NCBI GenBank assembly: GCA_000434295.1
Contig: HF994935.1
Location: forward strand, 506,684 to 562,044
DNA: 55,361 nt
Direction of reading: 5' to 3'
DNA from: Acetobacter sp. CAG:977
Lineage (GTDB): Bacteria; Pseudomonadota; Alphaproteobacteria; CAAGCB01; CAG-977
The notes beneath the pieces were generated by a model. The model ran no database searches. It saw only the letters and a program-made list of their open reading frames with translations, and was not told the DNA's origin. Shown here one piece after another: positions 1 to 8,343 of this stretch (positions within the stretch are counted from its first letter, which is position 1; each line of letters begins with the position of its first letter). The translations under genes and the position numbers were made by a program.

Positions 1-180
1 TTGTCCGGTCAGGCGGGCGCCGTCCGTCACGGCTTGAGCCGTTGCTTGGACAATTACGAACCCGAACTGCATTCCGCTTTGAAGCATGCCGGCTTCCTGA
101 CCCGCGATCCGCGCGTCGTCGAACGCAAAAAATACGGCAAAGCCAAAGCTCGTCGCAGCTTCCAGTTCTCGAAACGTTAA
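1..180 (+). CDS. rpsI: 30S ribosomal protein S9, C-terminal part (partial)
   Basis: The window opens inside this gene, and the visible 59 codons run to a TAA stop. The residues match the conserved C-terminus of S9: a GQAGAVRHG segment, then LTRDPRVVERKKYGKAKARR, ending in the basic tail FQFSKR whose last Arg reaches the decoding site of the 30S subunit. The start and the usual partner rplM would lie upstream, outside the window. A strong intrinsic terminator follows within 30 bases, so this is the end of its transcription unit. Identity is secure despite the truncation by the window edge. Confidence 0.96.
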   Translation: MSGQAGAVRHGLSRCLDNYEPELHSALKHAGFLTRDPRVVERKKYGKAKARRSFQFSKR

Positions 181-205
181 TCTCGTTTCAAACAAAACAA
201 ACAAG

Positions 206-237
206 GAAGGCTCGTTTCTTACGAGCCTTCTTTTTTT
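206..237 (+). terminator. Intrinsic terminator of rpsI
   Basis: A perfect 10-bp stem (206-215 with 221-230) with a five-base loop is followed directly by seven T residues. It lies 26 bases after the rpsI stop and closes the ribosomal protein operon. Confidence 0.92.
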
Positions 238-361
238 ATCCGAATAAAACCTTTAAAGCAAAAAGAGCAGGCGAATTGAATTTAAAGGGAAGATGTGCCG
301 ACAGCTTTTTTTTCGTTATTTTTTTTGGTATTCTTTTTTCCGTTTCGGAAAGGAATAAATA

Positions 362-1024
362 TTGTTTGAGCTTTTTGTTTGGTTGTTGTCGGCTTATTTT
401 TGCGTTTGGGGAATAAACAGGCTGAGGATGCTTTTTATCCTGCGCAAAAAAGATAAAACGAAAGCCCTGAGACGATTGTTATGCTTGTCGGGTGTCCCCG
501 AAAAATATGTGCTTGCTTTGATTAACGGGGGCGCGAACGTAAACGCGTACAATCTTGAAAGCAAAGAATTGCCGCCGCTTTATTCGGCGTTGTCGCATTC
601 CCAACCGATCGGTATCGTTCGGGTTTTGGCGGAAAGCGGCGCTCATGTAAACGGAGAACCGGGCTTTTTGCCTTTATTGGCTGCCGCGCTGTCTTTTAAA
701 AGAACGGATGTCTTTGATTTTCTGGTTTCCAAGGGAGCGGATATTCGTTTAACATTAGACGACGGATCGACGTTGTTGCATATTGCGGCGTATTGCGGCA
801 ATCCCGGCGTTGTTGAAAATTTGGCGAAGTCATACGGTTTTGACGTCAATCATCCCAACAAATCGGGAACGACGCCGTTGATGGCAGCCTGTGCCCGCGG
901 GAACAAAAGCGTGGAAAAGGCTTTGTTAAAGCTTGGCGCCGATCCCGAAGCCCGTGATCACGACGGTAAGCGGGCAGAGGATTATAAGCCGCGAGGCTTT
1001 TTTAAAAAACGGGGAACGGAATGA
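362..1024 (+). CDS. Ankyrin-repeat protein with N-terminal membrane segment
   Basis: The protein has 220 residues. Residues 1-20 form a hydrophobic helix, likely a membrane anchor, followed by a basic stretch. Ankyrin-type repeats fill about residues 50-205, recognisable by the pattern of a short helix pair followed by a G(A)DV/N turn: GGANVNAYN, SGAHVNGE, KGADIRLTLDDGSTLLHIAA, FDVNHPNKSGTTPLMAACARG and LGADPEARDHDGKRAEDY. Ankyrin repeats bind protein partners, and the target here cannot be read from the sequence. I take the TTG start at 362 because AAGGA sits seven bases upstream; an ATG at 428 would remove the membrane helix. The stop overlaps the next gene by four bases, so the two are translationally coupled. 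Confidence 0.8.
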   Translation: MFELFVWLLSAYFCVWGINRLRMLFILRKKDKTKALRRLLCLSGVPEKYVLALINGGANVNAYNLESKELPPLYSALSHSQPIGIVRVLAESGAHVNGEPGFLPLLAAALSFKRTDVFDFLVSKGADIRLTLDDGSTLLHIAAYCGNPGVVENLAKSYGFDVNHPNKSGTTPLMAACARGNKSVEKALLKLGADPEARDHDGKRAEDYKPRGFFKKRGTE

Positions 1025-1512
1025 AAGATTTTTTAAAACTGATTTTTTTCGGAATTTCAAAAGGACCCGGCGCCGAAATCGTTTTGCCGGAAACGGGAGA
1101 ACGGGACGTTTTAAGGATCGGCTTTAACTTTCAGTTTTTATTGTTTTCCGGACTGTTCGGGCTTCCTTTGTTTTTTAAGGGAATGTGGAAATGGGCGTGG
1201 ACGATGTTTGCGCTGTGCAGTGCCGAGTATTACATTTCTTTTCAAAAGATGAAGCAAGCCGTTCAAATTACGACGTACAAGGATTTATTTGCGTTTAATC
1301 CTGCAAGTAACTTTGAAGATTTTATCGGTCTGATTACGTTGATTTTGGCGGTCGTTTTGGGATTTAAAGGCAACGAATGGCGTGCAAAGAAAATGTTAAA
1401 AGCGGGATGGCGTTTTGTTAATCCCGACGCTCCGATGAGCCAAAAAGCCGCTAAAACATGGAAATTATCAATACATTACATGAAAAAACCGAAGATTAAA
1501 GACGTACTTTAA
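1021..1512 (+). CDS. Small membrane protein, DUF2628-like
   Basis: The 163-residue protein starts at an ATG overlapping the stop of the ankyrin gene. It has a soluble N-terminal stretch, a hydrophobic hairpin around residues 38-78 containing LPLFFKGMWKWAW, and another hydrophobic segment near 100-115. The FKGMWKWA motif and the later GNEWRAKKMLKAGWRFV resemble DUF2628-type membrane proteins, where a short cytoplasmic tail repeats the pattern 'GN..y...L.k.Gw'. The match is by eye and the function of that family is unknown. Its stop overlaps tail-to-tail with the stop of the lytic transglycosylase gene on the other strand through a shared TTAA. Confidence 0.65.
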   Translation: MKDFLKLIFFGISKGPGAEIVLPETGERDVLRIGFNFQFLLFSGLFGLPLFFKGMWKWAWTMFALCSAEYYISFQKMKQAVQITTYKDLFAFNPASNFEDFIGLITLILAVVLGFKGNEWRAKKMLKAGWRFVNPDAPMSQKAAKTWKLSIHYMKKPKIKDVL

Positions 1513-3485
1513 TCTTTTTTCCACGAACTCAGCTTTGCTTCGGGATAATTCAAATGCCTGCGGTAAATATGCAGGTTTTCCAAAACGCGCTGGACATAAT
1601 TTCTGGTTTCGTTAAAGGGAATCATTTCGATCCAGTCAATAGGGTCAATGTCTTCGTCTTCGGGGTTCCCGATGGCTTTGATCCAACGTCTGACGTTCGT
1701 GGGGCCGGCGTTATAGGCGGCAATGGCCAGAATGTAAGATCCTCCGAAACGTTTAACCATTTCCGAAAAATAAGCGCTGCCGACTTCGATATTGAATTCG
1801 GGATTTTCCGTCAGCATTTCGGGAGCGAATTTCTTTTTCTTTTTTTGAGCGACCTGTTTTGCCGTTGAAGGCATGATTTGCATTAACCCTCTGGCGCCGG
1901 CGGGGCTGACGACGTGGGAGGAAAAGCTGCTTTCCTGACGGATAATGGACAACAGGACGGCCTGCTCCGTCGGGCTGTCTTCGGGAATGTCCAAAACGGG
2001 GTAGCCCAGAGATCCCAGATAAATGCCGTTTTGACGGGCGCGGCGCGCGATGGTCACGGCCATGTCGGGGCGTCCTGCTTCTTCGGTCATCAAATGAGCC
2101 AGCGCAACGATTTCTTCGGGTTTTTGGTACAAAGCGTACAAGCGCAAGGCAAAAACTTCGGATAATTCGTAAGCTTCGGCTTTTTGCAGGATTTGCATAA
2201 TCGAAAACAGCTCGTTATTGCGGATTTTCTGCAAATTTTTTTCTGTCGGCTTTATGTTTTCGGGCAAGTCGGGCAATTTGTCTTTTTTGCTTTTTTCGGC
2301 GGCAAGCTGACCGTAAATGGTTGTGAATTTTTTCGCGGCGCGGGCATACCATTCGGTCGCGTCTTCGGGGTTTCCCAGTTCTTCATGCGTGCGTCCCAGC
2401 CAATATTCTCCGCGGGCGATGCTGACGGGAGATTTTACGGAAGCAAGCATTTTTGAAAAATGAAAAACGGCGCCTTCTTTTTCCTTTTTGAAACGCAACG
2501 CAATCCATCCCGCCAGCCATTCGGCGTCGGCGTACTGTTCTCCGGAAGAAAGACGATGGTCTTCTGCCAGTTTATAAGCATCGGAAAACCGTCCGTCATT
2601 CAAGAATTGGCGGATGATGACCGAACGTTCCGCCCACCATTTCGAGGCGTCGCTTTTTCCTGACACCTGTCGTTTTAACAGCTTTACGGCCTGATCGTAT
2701 TTTTTGTTGCGGCGATACCAGCGGATTTGGTCAAAGATAAAGCCGGGGTCTTCGTGAACGGCGTCGGGAGCTTTTTTTAATTTGGCTTTGGCGTCTTTTG
2801 CGTTTCGGATTAAAGCAATGCGGGCTTCGGCGATTTTGCGGGCTTCCGGAGATAATTTCGGCAACAGCTGTTTTGCTTCGTTGACCTTTTTATTGTCAAG
2901 AAGGCGTTTTGTTTTTTCGGCGTAATCTTTTTCGTCGAGAATGAACGCCAGTTTTTGTTCAATGAGCTTTGCTTCTTCGGCTTCTTCTTCGCTCGGGGTC
3001 ATGTTGATCCACAGGCGGTGAAGCATCGGCAAAGCGACTTCCCATTCTTTTTTTTCAAGCATCATGTCGGCATAAGCCATTACGGCGGCGGCGGATACGG
3101 GGGGATATTTTTTAAACCAGTTTGTCAACAGTTTTTTATCGCCCGAATTGACGGCGGCTTTTTCGGCGTTTCTGCGAATGACATAGATGCGGGGCCAGTC
3201 TTTGTTTTTTTTCATAAAAGCCGTCAAATCTTCAAAAGAAGCGATATTTTTTGTATCGGTCAGCCGAATCCATTCGATAATTTTAATCAGTCCGGGATCT
3301 TTTGTTTGGACGGCCAAAGAATGCGCTTTGGCGTAGTCTTCGTCCAAAGCGGTTTGTACGGCTTGTTTATAAAGGGCAGAGTTGTCTTCGGACATACGGG
3401 GTTTTGCGTAGGCGCCGAGCTGTTGAGCTCCGAAAGAAAGCGCGCATACAAAAACGACAACGGAAAGGATGAACCGTTTGAACAA
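1509..3485 (-). CDS. Soluble-type lytic murein transglycosylase
   Basis: This 658-residue exported enzyme cleaves the MurNAc-GlcNAc bond of peptidoglycan, forming 1,6-anhydro ends in the periplasm. A signal peptide covers about residues 1-26 and ends near AYA. A long alpha-helical superhelical region, as in the Slt70 U and L domains, spans about 40-490. The catalytic SLT domain starts near 510: RQESSFSSHVVSPAGARG contains the likely catalytic Glu518, followed by GLMQIMPSTA and AYNAGPTNVRRW. The length and order match Slt70 rather than the short MltE forms. The gene stands alone and is divergent from dapA. Confidence 0.92.
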   Translation of the reverse strand: MFKRFILSVVVFVCALSFGAQQLGAYAKPRMSEDNSALYKQAVQTALDEDYAKAHSLAVQTKDPGLIKIIEWIRLTDTKNIASFEDLTAFMKKNKDWPRIYVIRRNAEKAAVNSGDKKLLTNWFKKYPPVSAAAVMAYADMMLEKKEWEVALPMLHRLWINMTPSEEEAEEAKLIEQKLAFILDEKDYAEKTKRLLDNKKVNEAKQLLPKLSPEARKIAEARIALIRNAKDAKAKLKKAPDAVHEDPGFIFDQIRWYRRNKKYDQAVKLLKRQVSGKSDASKWWAERSVIIRQFLNDGRFSDAYKLAEDHRLSSGEQYADAEWLAGWIALRFKKEKEGAVFHFSKMLASVKSPVSIARGEYWLGRTHEELGNPEDATEWYARAAKKFTTIYGQLAAEKSKKDKLPDLPENIKPTEKNLQKIRNNELFSIMQILQKAEAYELSEVFALRLYALYQKPEEIVALAHLMTEEAGRPDMAVTIARRARQNGIYLGSLGYPVLDIPEDSPTEQAVLLSIIRQESSFSSHVVSPAGARGLMQIMPSTAKQVAQKKKKKFAPEMLTENPEFNIEVGSAYFSEMVKRFGGSYILAIAAYNAGPTNVRRWIKAIGNPEDEDIDPIDWIEMIPFNETRNYVQRVLENLHIYRRHLNYPEAKLSSWKKD

Positions 3486-3513
3486 AAGCCGTATCTCCGA
3501 AAAAAGTCTGCTG

Positions 3514-3543
3514 TTGACGATTCTTGTGGCATTTTTTTAAGAT
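3514..3543 (+). promoter_or_regulatory. Putative promoter of dapA-smpB
   Basis: TTGACG at 3514-3519 is followed after 18 bases by TAAGAT at 3538-3543. It lies about 50 bases before the dapA start, in the divergent spacer with the transglycosylase gene. The -10 box is only a 4-of-6 match, so the call is tentative. Confidence 0.4.
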
Positions 3544-3590
3544 AAGGTTAATTTAACAGATATTTATTCTTCTTGAGAAGGGAAATCGTC

Positions 3591-4463
3591 ATGTTAAAAG
3601 GATCATTGACGGCATTGATAACGCCGTTTCGCCAAGGGGAAATTGACGAAGAAGCTTTTGTCCGTTTTATAGAATTTCAGCTTCGGGAAGGGACGCAAGG
3701 CTTGGTTGTCTGCGGGACGACGGGGGAAAGCGCCGTTATGACGCCCGAAGAGCACGCCCGAACGATAGAGTTGTGCGTCAAGACGGTTGCCAAACGGGTT
3801 CCCGTTATTGCGGGGACGGGGACGAACGATACGCAAAAGACGTTGCGTATGACGCAAAAAGCCAAAGAGCTCGGTGCCGATGCCGCATTGCTTGTGACGC
3901 CGTATTATAACAAACCGTCTCAGGAAGGGTTGTACCGTCATTTCAAGTTCATTCATGATGAAACGGACATTCCGTTGATATTGTATAACGTTCCGGGACG
4001 TACGGGGGTTAACATTTCGGTCGAGACCGTCGGTCGTTTGTCGGAATTGCCGAGAATTGAAGGGATTAAGGATGCGACGCCCGACATTTTGCGCCCCATC
4101 AAAATCAGACAGGCGGTAAAAAAAGAATTTTCCGTTCTTTCGGGGGAAGATGCGACTGTTGTGGCGTTTTTGGCTCATGGCGGCGACGGGTGTATTTCGG
4201 TTACGGCAAACGTGGCGCCGCGTTTGTGCCGAGCGTTGCATAATGCCTGGGCGTTAAAAGATTTTGAAACGCTGGCGACATTAAGAGATGAATTGTTGCC
4301 TTTGCACGAAGCGATGTTTGTGGAAACCAATCCGTGTCCCGTCAAATATGCGGCGGCTTTGCTGGGGTTTGGAGACGGTTCCGTGCGTTTGCCTTTGTGG
4401 GAAATATCCGAATCGTCAAAGCAAAAAGTCAGGGACGCCTTGAGCTCTCTGGGGATTTTATAA
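3591..4463 (+). CDS. dapA: 4-hydroxy-tetrahydrodipicolinate synthase
   Basis: DapA condenses pyruvate with aspartate semialdehyde, the first committed step of lysine and meso-diaminopimelate synthesis in the cytoplasm. The 290-residue length is standard. The protein begins MLKGSLTALITPF, carries GTTGESA near residue 40, YYNKPSQEG, and the Schiff-base lysine in GIKDATPD (Lys160). I start at the ATG at 3591, preceded by GAGAAGGG; an in-frame TTG at 3573 would overlap that ribosome binding site. smpB follows after ten bases on the same strand. Confidence 0.96.
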   Translation: MLKGSLTALITPFRQGEIDEEAFVRFIEFQLREGTQGLVVCGTTGESAVMTPEEHARTIELCVKTVAKRVPVIAGTGTNDTQKTLRMTQKAKELGADAALLVTPYYNKPSQEGLYRHFKFIHDETDIPLILYNVPGRTGVNISVETVGRLSELPRIEGIKDATPDILRPIKIRQAVKKEFSVLSGEDATVVAFLAHGGDGCISVTANVAPRLCRALHNAWALKDFETLATLRDELLPLHEAMFVETNPCPVKYAAALLGFGDGSVRLPLWEISESSKQKVRDALSSLGIL

Positions 4464-4473
4464 GGAAGGAAGC

Positions 4474-4953
4474 ATGGCGGAACATAAACGCAAAACAATG
4501 ATTTCCGAAGGCACGGTTGCTCAGAACCGCAAGGCGAACTTTAACTATGCGATAGAAGAAACGATAGAAGCAGGCATAGTTTTGACCGGACCGGAAGTCA
4601 AATCCCTTCGTCTCGGGCACGCCAGCATCAACGAAGCGTATGCGGCATCGCAGGAAGGGGAATTGTTTTTGCTTAATGCATCAATATTGGAATACGGATC
4701 GATCGGGTATATGAAACATATAGCGACGCGTCCGCGCAAGCTGTTGTTGCATAAAAAGGAAGTCCGCCGTTTAATCGGAGCCGTGGCACGCAAAGGCTAT
4801 ACGTTGGTACCGCTGTCTCTTTATTTTAATTCCCGCGGCAAAGCAAAAGTCAAGCTGGGGCTCGGGACGGGAAAGAACACGGTTGACCGGCGAGAAGACA
4901 TCAAAAAAAGGGATTGGGAACGTGAAAAACACCGCCTGCTCAAAGGCGGGTAA
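4474..4953 (+). CDS. smpB: SsrA-binding protein SmpB
   Basis: SmpB binds tmRNA and brings it to stalled ribosomes for trans-translation. The 159-residue protein shows the family signature: an N-terminal AQNRKANFNYAIEETIEAGI segment, LTGPEVKSLR, the beta-barrel core, and the C-terminal tail KKRDWEREKHRLLK that enters the empty mRNA channel. AAGGAAG precedes the ATG. The gene follows dapA by ten bases, an arrangement common in alphaproteobacteria. The ssrA RNA gene was not seen in this window. Confidence 0.96.
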   Translation: MAEHKRKTMISEGTVAQNRKANFNYAIEETIEAGIVLTGPEVKSLRLGHASINEAYAASQEGELFLLNASILEYGSIGYMKHIATRPRKLLLHKKEVRRLIGAVARKGYTLVPLSLYFNSRGKAKVKLGLGTGKNTVDRREDIKKRDWEREKHRLLKGG

Positions 4954-5041
4954 ATGATTGTACAGCCTTTTGCGCGGTTGCAATTTTATTTGTTTTATGT
5001 TTTTCTATAGGACAGTATTTTTATTTGGGTTGAGGGGATCA

Positions 5042-6004
5042 ATGGCAATTCAAAACTGGCAGGAAAAATTGAAAGACGCCTTGTTGTTGTCGGACGAAGA
5101 TGCACAATCCGTCCTGAAAGGCGATTTTAAAACCGTGTTGTCCCGAAATAGGGAAGGCGCTTTGCGGACGTTAAGCGTCTACGGGGCATTTCTTGCCGCC
5201 GTCATGATCTTTTTGCTGTTGTTTTCCGTGTTCGGCGGAATGTTCAAGCTGATTTTGATGATGCTTTTTCTCGGCGTCATTGCCGCGATTGGCGCCGCAA
5301 TCGGAAAAGAAGCCGCGCTTCAGGCGACAAAAGAACCCGGCATATTTTATTTTGCGGGCTTTTTGTTGGGCATGGTCGTTATGTCGATGTTTTCGGACAT
5401 TACTTCCGAAGGCTCGGGCGCGTCTCAATTTTTGTTGTTTTTGGTTTTGGGTGGCGCCGTCGGCGGGTGTATCGCGATGAAGCCGAAATTTCAGGAAAAA
5501 AATTGGGCGGTTTCTCAGGTTGTTTTGGCCGCTTTGGTTCTTGTATGCGCTTTTACGATGACCCAGTCCGCTTTTATCCGCATGACGATTGACGGCAATA
5601 TGGAATACATCCGCCAGTATTCGGAACAAAAACGCCGAGAACAGGCTCAGGCGATGCGAGAAGGTTTCTCTTCCGGGGCGGCAGCTCCTCAGGCGTGCAC
5701 GACGGAAGAAGAATGCAAGCGCATGAATATGAAAAAAAATGACTATTATGCTCAACACGAAGCCGAAGCCATGGCTACGTGCGAGAATGCCGTCGCCAAA
5801 GAAATTACTTCCCGCTTTGAATGGACGGTTTCTCCGCAGGACTATAAATTTACGAATTATCAGGTTGACGTGTTGAACGATATGATTACGTTAAGCGGCG
5901 ATCGGGCTCAGCTGATTGATGCGAACGGCAATAAAACACAGATTTCTTATCGTTGCCGTTACAATACGCGCACAAAGACAACGGATGTCGTTATGAATAA
6001 ATAA
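5042..6004 (+). CDS. Multi-span membrane protein with periplasmic-type tail, unknown
   Basis: I do not recognise this 320-residue protein. Residues 1-45 are soluble and charged. About four hydrophobic segments follow (roughly 46-72, 73-90, 102-120 and 128-150), with another near 163-185. The C-terminal 130 residues are polar, with cysteines at ACTTEEEC and TCENA and a beta-rich ending (FTNYQVDVLNDMITLSG). I start at the ATG at 5042, preceded by GAGGGG; the reading frame stays open upstream to 4958 but has no good binding site there. It may be co-transcribed with smpB, 88 bases upstream. Confidence 0.7.
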   Translation: MAIQNWQEKLKDALLLSDEDAQSVLKGDFKTVLSRNREGALRTLSVYGAFLAAVMIFLLLFSVFGGMFKLILMMLFLGVIAAIGAAIGKEAALQATKEPGIFYFAGFLLGMVVMSMFSDITSEGSGASQFLLFLVLGGAVGGCIAMKPKFQEKNWAVSQVVLAALVLVCAFTMTQSAFIRMTIDGNMEYIRQYSEQKRREQAQAMREGFSSGAAAPQACTTEEECKRMNMKKNDYYAQHEAEAMATCENAVAKEITSRFEWTVSPQDYKFTNYQVDVLNDMITLSGDRAQLIDANGNKTQISYRCRYNTRTKTTDVVMNK

Positions 6005-6011
6005 ATTTTTC

Positions 6012-6041
6012 TTGCCAGAACGGAAGTTATGCGTCTACACT
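6012..6041 (+). promoter_or_regulatory. Putative promoter before the 115-residue gene
   Basis: TTGCCA at 6012-6017 and TACACT at 6036-6041 are separated by 18 bases, giving a plausible sigma-70 type promoter about 60 bases before the next start codon. The implied leader holds a small hairpin. Confidence 0.4.
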
Positions 6042-6074
6042 AATGCGAAATTTTTTGCGAAAGGCAAGAGTCAA

Positions 6075-6090
6075 AGCCTCTTTCGAGGCT
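6075..6090 (+). promoter_or_regulatory. Hairpin directly ahead of a ribosome binding site
   Basis: A six-base-pair stem (6075-6080 with 6085-6090) with a TTTC loop has no T-run after it, so it is not a terminator. It ends three bases before the GGAG at 6094-6097 that serves the start codon at 6102. It could modulate translation or be incidental. Confidence 0.35.
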
Positions 6091-6101
6091 GACGGAGATA
6101 A

Positions 6102-6449
6102 ATGATGAATCAGACTGCAGTTGAAACGGAAGCTTACTACGATATTCTTGAAAATTCAGACGGGGAATTGTTGTTTTGTTTGAAAGCTCGAGAAGGCAGC
6201 CCCGAACGCCCTCAAATTCTTTATAGCGGCGAAGATCACGCCTTGTTTTACAGAACGGCGGATCAGATGATCGTTCTTGATTATATTCACGTCGACGTCA
6301 GAGACGCTTTAAACAAAGTTTCTACGGTTCTGGTTGCCGAATTCAGCGATGCAACGGATGAAAATCCGCAACGCGGCATTGTGCGCGAATATACGGCGTC
6401 GGTTCGCCACGTTTCAAAACTGCCCTTGCCGGCGGATTTTACGGCATAA
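6102..6449 (+). CDS. Small soluble protein of unknown function
   Basis: The 115-residue protein has no signal peptide or membrane segment and looks like a compact alpha/beta domain, with alternating hydrophobic strands such as QMIVLDYIHVDVRDAL and STVLVAEFSD. I do not recognise the family. GGAG at 6094-6097 precedes two consecutive ATG codons (6102 and 6105); either could be used. It has its own putative promoter upstream and its own terminator 20 bases downstream, so it is a single-gene unit. Confidence 0.65.
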   Translation: MMNQTAVETEAYYDILENSDGELLFCLKAREGSPERPQILYSGEDHALFYRTADQMIVLDYIHVDVRDALNKVSTVLVAEFSDATDENPQRGIVREYTASVRHVSKLPLPADFTA

Positions 6450-6467
6450 GCTTTTGTGCCTCGAAAC

Positions 6468-6503
6468 AAGCCCATGACCTTTTGCGGTCAGTGGGCTTTT
6501 TTT
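6468..6503 (+). terminator. Intrinsic terminator after the 115-residue gene
   Basis: A twelve-base-pair stem with one bulged base (6468-6479 with 6486-6498) is followed by a run of T residues. Confidence 0.85.
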
Positions 6504-6512
6504 CGTTTAGTC

Positions 6513-6540
6513 TTGCCGTTTTTTTTAAAAAGCGTATAAT
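6513..6540 (+). promoter_or_regulatory. Promoter of the LRR gene
   Basis: TTGCCG at 6513-6518 and a perfect TATAAT at 6535-6540 are separated by 16 bases. The expected transcript start is about 20 bases before the start codon, leaving a short leader with AAGGAAGGGG as ribosome binding site. Confidence 0.7.
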
Positions 6541-6568
6541 CTGCTTGCAATAAGGAAGGGGTTTTCCC

Positions 6569-7990
6569 ATGTCGTCCGATTTTCAAAAATATATTTCTTC
6601 CGTTTTAAAATCTTTGCCGAGCGATGCAACGGAACTTTCATTGCGTTCTGCCGCCGTCGGATGCAAAAATAAAGAAGACGGGGCTTTTTTGGCTCAGATG
6701 TTGGAAAAACGTCCGTTGGTTTCCTTGGAGCTCAGCTGCGGCTTTTTCAATTCCGAAGGTTTGAAAGCATTTTCGACTGCTTTGCCGAAAATGAAAAACC
6801 TGATGTCTTTGGATATTTCCGTGAACGGATTAGGGGGAAAAGACGCTGCTCTTTTGGCTGAAATCCTTCCCGCGACAAAAATCAGAAGGTTGGTTTTAAA
6901 GGGAAATTCTTTTGAAGGAAACAAAGCGTCAGCTTTGTTTAAAGTTTTGCCTCAAACGGAAATCAGATCGCTTATTTTGGGGCATAATGCTTTGGGAAAA
7001 GAAGGAGCCGCAGGGCTGGCAGAGGGACTTTGCGGTTCTAAAGTCAAGTTTTTGGATGTTTCAACGACACGCCTAACGGATGAAAGTGCGGCAATTTTGG
7101 CAAAAGCTTTGCCTCATACTTTTGTAAGAAAGATAAATCTCGGAACAAACGACATAACGGCAGACGGTGTTTCGCAATTGGCAAAAGTTTTGCCGGATAC
7201 AAATATAGAAACTTTTGCCGTCTACGGAAATGCGGTCGGCAACGGAGGAATAAAATCTTTGTCGGAAGTGTTGCCGCAAACAAAAATAACCGACTTGAAT
7301 TTGTTTAACTGTTCTTTTTCCGATGAAGGCGGAAAGAATTTATTGATAGCATTGCAACATCCTGATTGCCGCGTTTCTAAAATTCATTTAGGTCTGTTTC
7401 ATTCGGCAGGCGAAAAACAGACGGCGGGGGTATCTTCTCTTTTGACAAAGATGCTTCAAAAGGCTGCAGAATCAAACAAAGCAAAGGAAAAATCGTTAAA
7501 ATCGGAACGTGATGCCGCTTTAAACAAAGATTTTGAAGAAATCGGCGCATCGTTAAAAACGGCGCCGTGCGAAGAAATGTCCGGTTTTGATTATTTAATG
7601 CGTGCGGCGCATTGCGGGCGTTTGCCGGATGTTATGACGTCTTTGGCAGAGCAGGGACGTATTTTGCCGGCGGAAATGTTTTTCCGTCCCGACAATCGCG
7701 GAGACACGCTGTTGGATATTGTTTCGGAACGCCGCCAGTTTAAAGAGTTTTTTAAGCCCGAACATTTTGATTCGGCGCAAAAGCTGCAAAAAATATGGGA
7801 TTCAATTACTCCTGACGACAGGAAACAGCTGGATGCCAAAAATACGGTTCAGGCTTTTCAAAAAATCAAAAACGCCGTCATGGGAAATGCGGTTAAGCAG
7901 GCTTTGAAAAACAAGACAAAGAAAAATATCAAAGCGGCGTTTCGGACGCTTTTAAAACAAAAAATGAAAAACCGCGGACGCAGGGGCTAA
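6569..7990 (+). CDS. Leucine-rich repeat protein (RNase-inhibitor type) with ankyrin-like C-terminal part
   Basis: The 473-residue protein has no signal peptide. About residues 20-290 form eight or so leucine-rich repeats of 27-29 residues of the ribonuclease-inhibitor type, with units such as MSLDISVNGLGGKDAALLAE, RRLVLKGNSFEGNKASALF and RSLILGHNALGKEGAAGLAE. These build a curved binding surface. A charged linker follows at 290-320. Residues 335-400 look ankyrin-like (GFDYLMRAAHCGRLPDVM, then DNRGDTLLDIVSERRQF), and the last 60 residues are very basic. The binding partner is unknown. Such repeats are common in effectors and scaffolds of host-associated bacteria, but no secretion signal can be seen. 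Confidence 0.8.
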   Translation: MSSDFQKYISSVLKSLPSDATELSLRSAAVGCKNKEDGAFLAQMLEKRPLVSLELSCGFFNSEGLKAFSTALPKMKNLMSLDISVNGLGGKDAALLAEILPATKIRRLVLKGNSFEGNKASALFKVLPQTEIRSLILGHNALGKEGAAGLAEGLCGSKVKFLDVSTTRLTDESAAILAKALPHTFVRKINLGTNDITADGVSQLAKVLPDTNIETFAVYGNAVGNGGIKSLSEVLPQTKITDLNLFNCSFSDEGGKNLLIALQHPDCRVSKIHLGLFHSAGEKQTAGVSSLLTKMLQKAAESNKAKEKSLKSERDAALNKDFEEIGASLKTAPCEEMSGFDYLMRAAHCGRLPDVMTSLAEQGRILPAEMFFRPDNRGDTLLDIVSERRQFKEFFKPEHFDSAQKLQKIWDSITPDDRKQLDAKNTVQAFQKIKNAVMGNAVKQALKNKTKKNIKAAFRTLLKQKMKNRGRRG

Positions 7991-7991
7991 G

Positions 7992-8267
7992 TTAATCTGC
8001 GTTTGTCAAAACGCCGTTCGCCAAACGAAAAGACGTGCCGTCCTGAATATCGGAAATGCTGTATCCTTCGACTTCGACAGTGCAGTCGGAACATAAATCT
8101 TTGATATAACCGTTGGCTTCGATAACGGTTTTAAAATTTTCGGTATTGCTTTTTACAATAAGGGTATAAGGTTTGTTATCAACGTTTCTGATGTCGGCGG
8201 CATTTGCACAAACAGGCAAAAAAGCGGCGAAAAGAATAAGGCTTGCCGAAAAAGATTTTTTTTTCAT
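7992..8267 (-). CDS. Small exported protein with a CSDC motif, unknown
   Basis: The 91-residue protein begins MKKKSFSASLILFAAF and has a clear signal peptide ending near ANA at residues 21-23, so the mature form of about 68 residues is periplasmic or secreted. The mature part looks beta-rich (KPYTLIVKSNTENFKTVI) and has two cysteines in a CSDC arrangement that could form a disulfide or bind metal. I do not recognise it. It ends one base from the LRR gene stop on the opposite strand and is divergent from the aminomutase gene. Confidence 0.65.
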   Translation of the reverse strand: MKKKSFSASLILFAAFLPVCANAADIRNVDNKPYTLIVKSNTENFKTVIEANGYIKDLCSDCTVEVEGYSISDIQDGTSFRLANGVLTNAD

Positions 8268-8343
8268 GATTTCCCCCGAAAAAACTCTTTATTTTCTGAA
8301 AATAATTGTACTAAAACCGAAAAGCAGATGAAAGAGGTTTTAT

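Noticed and set aside
42..416. Open frame of 124 codons overlapping rpsI and its terminator
   Set aside because: It runs through the S9 coding sequence in another frame and then straight across a strong terminator.
2955..3545. Open frame of 196 codons on the plus strand
   Set aside because: It lies antisense within the lytic transglycosylase gene, has a low-complexity Phe/Gly-rich composition, no binding site and no recognisable domain.
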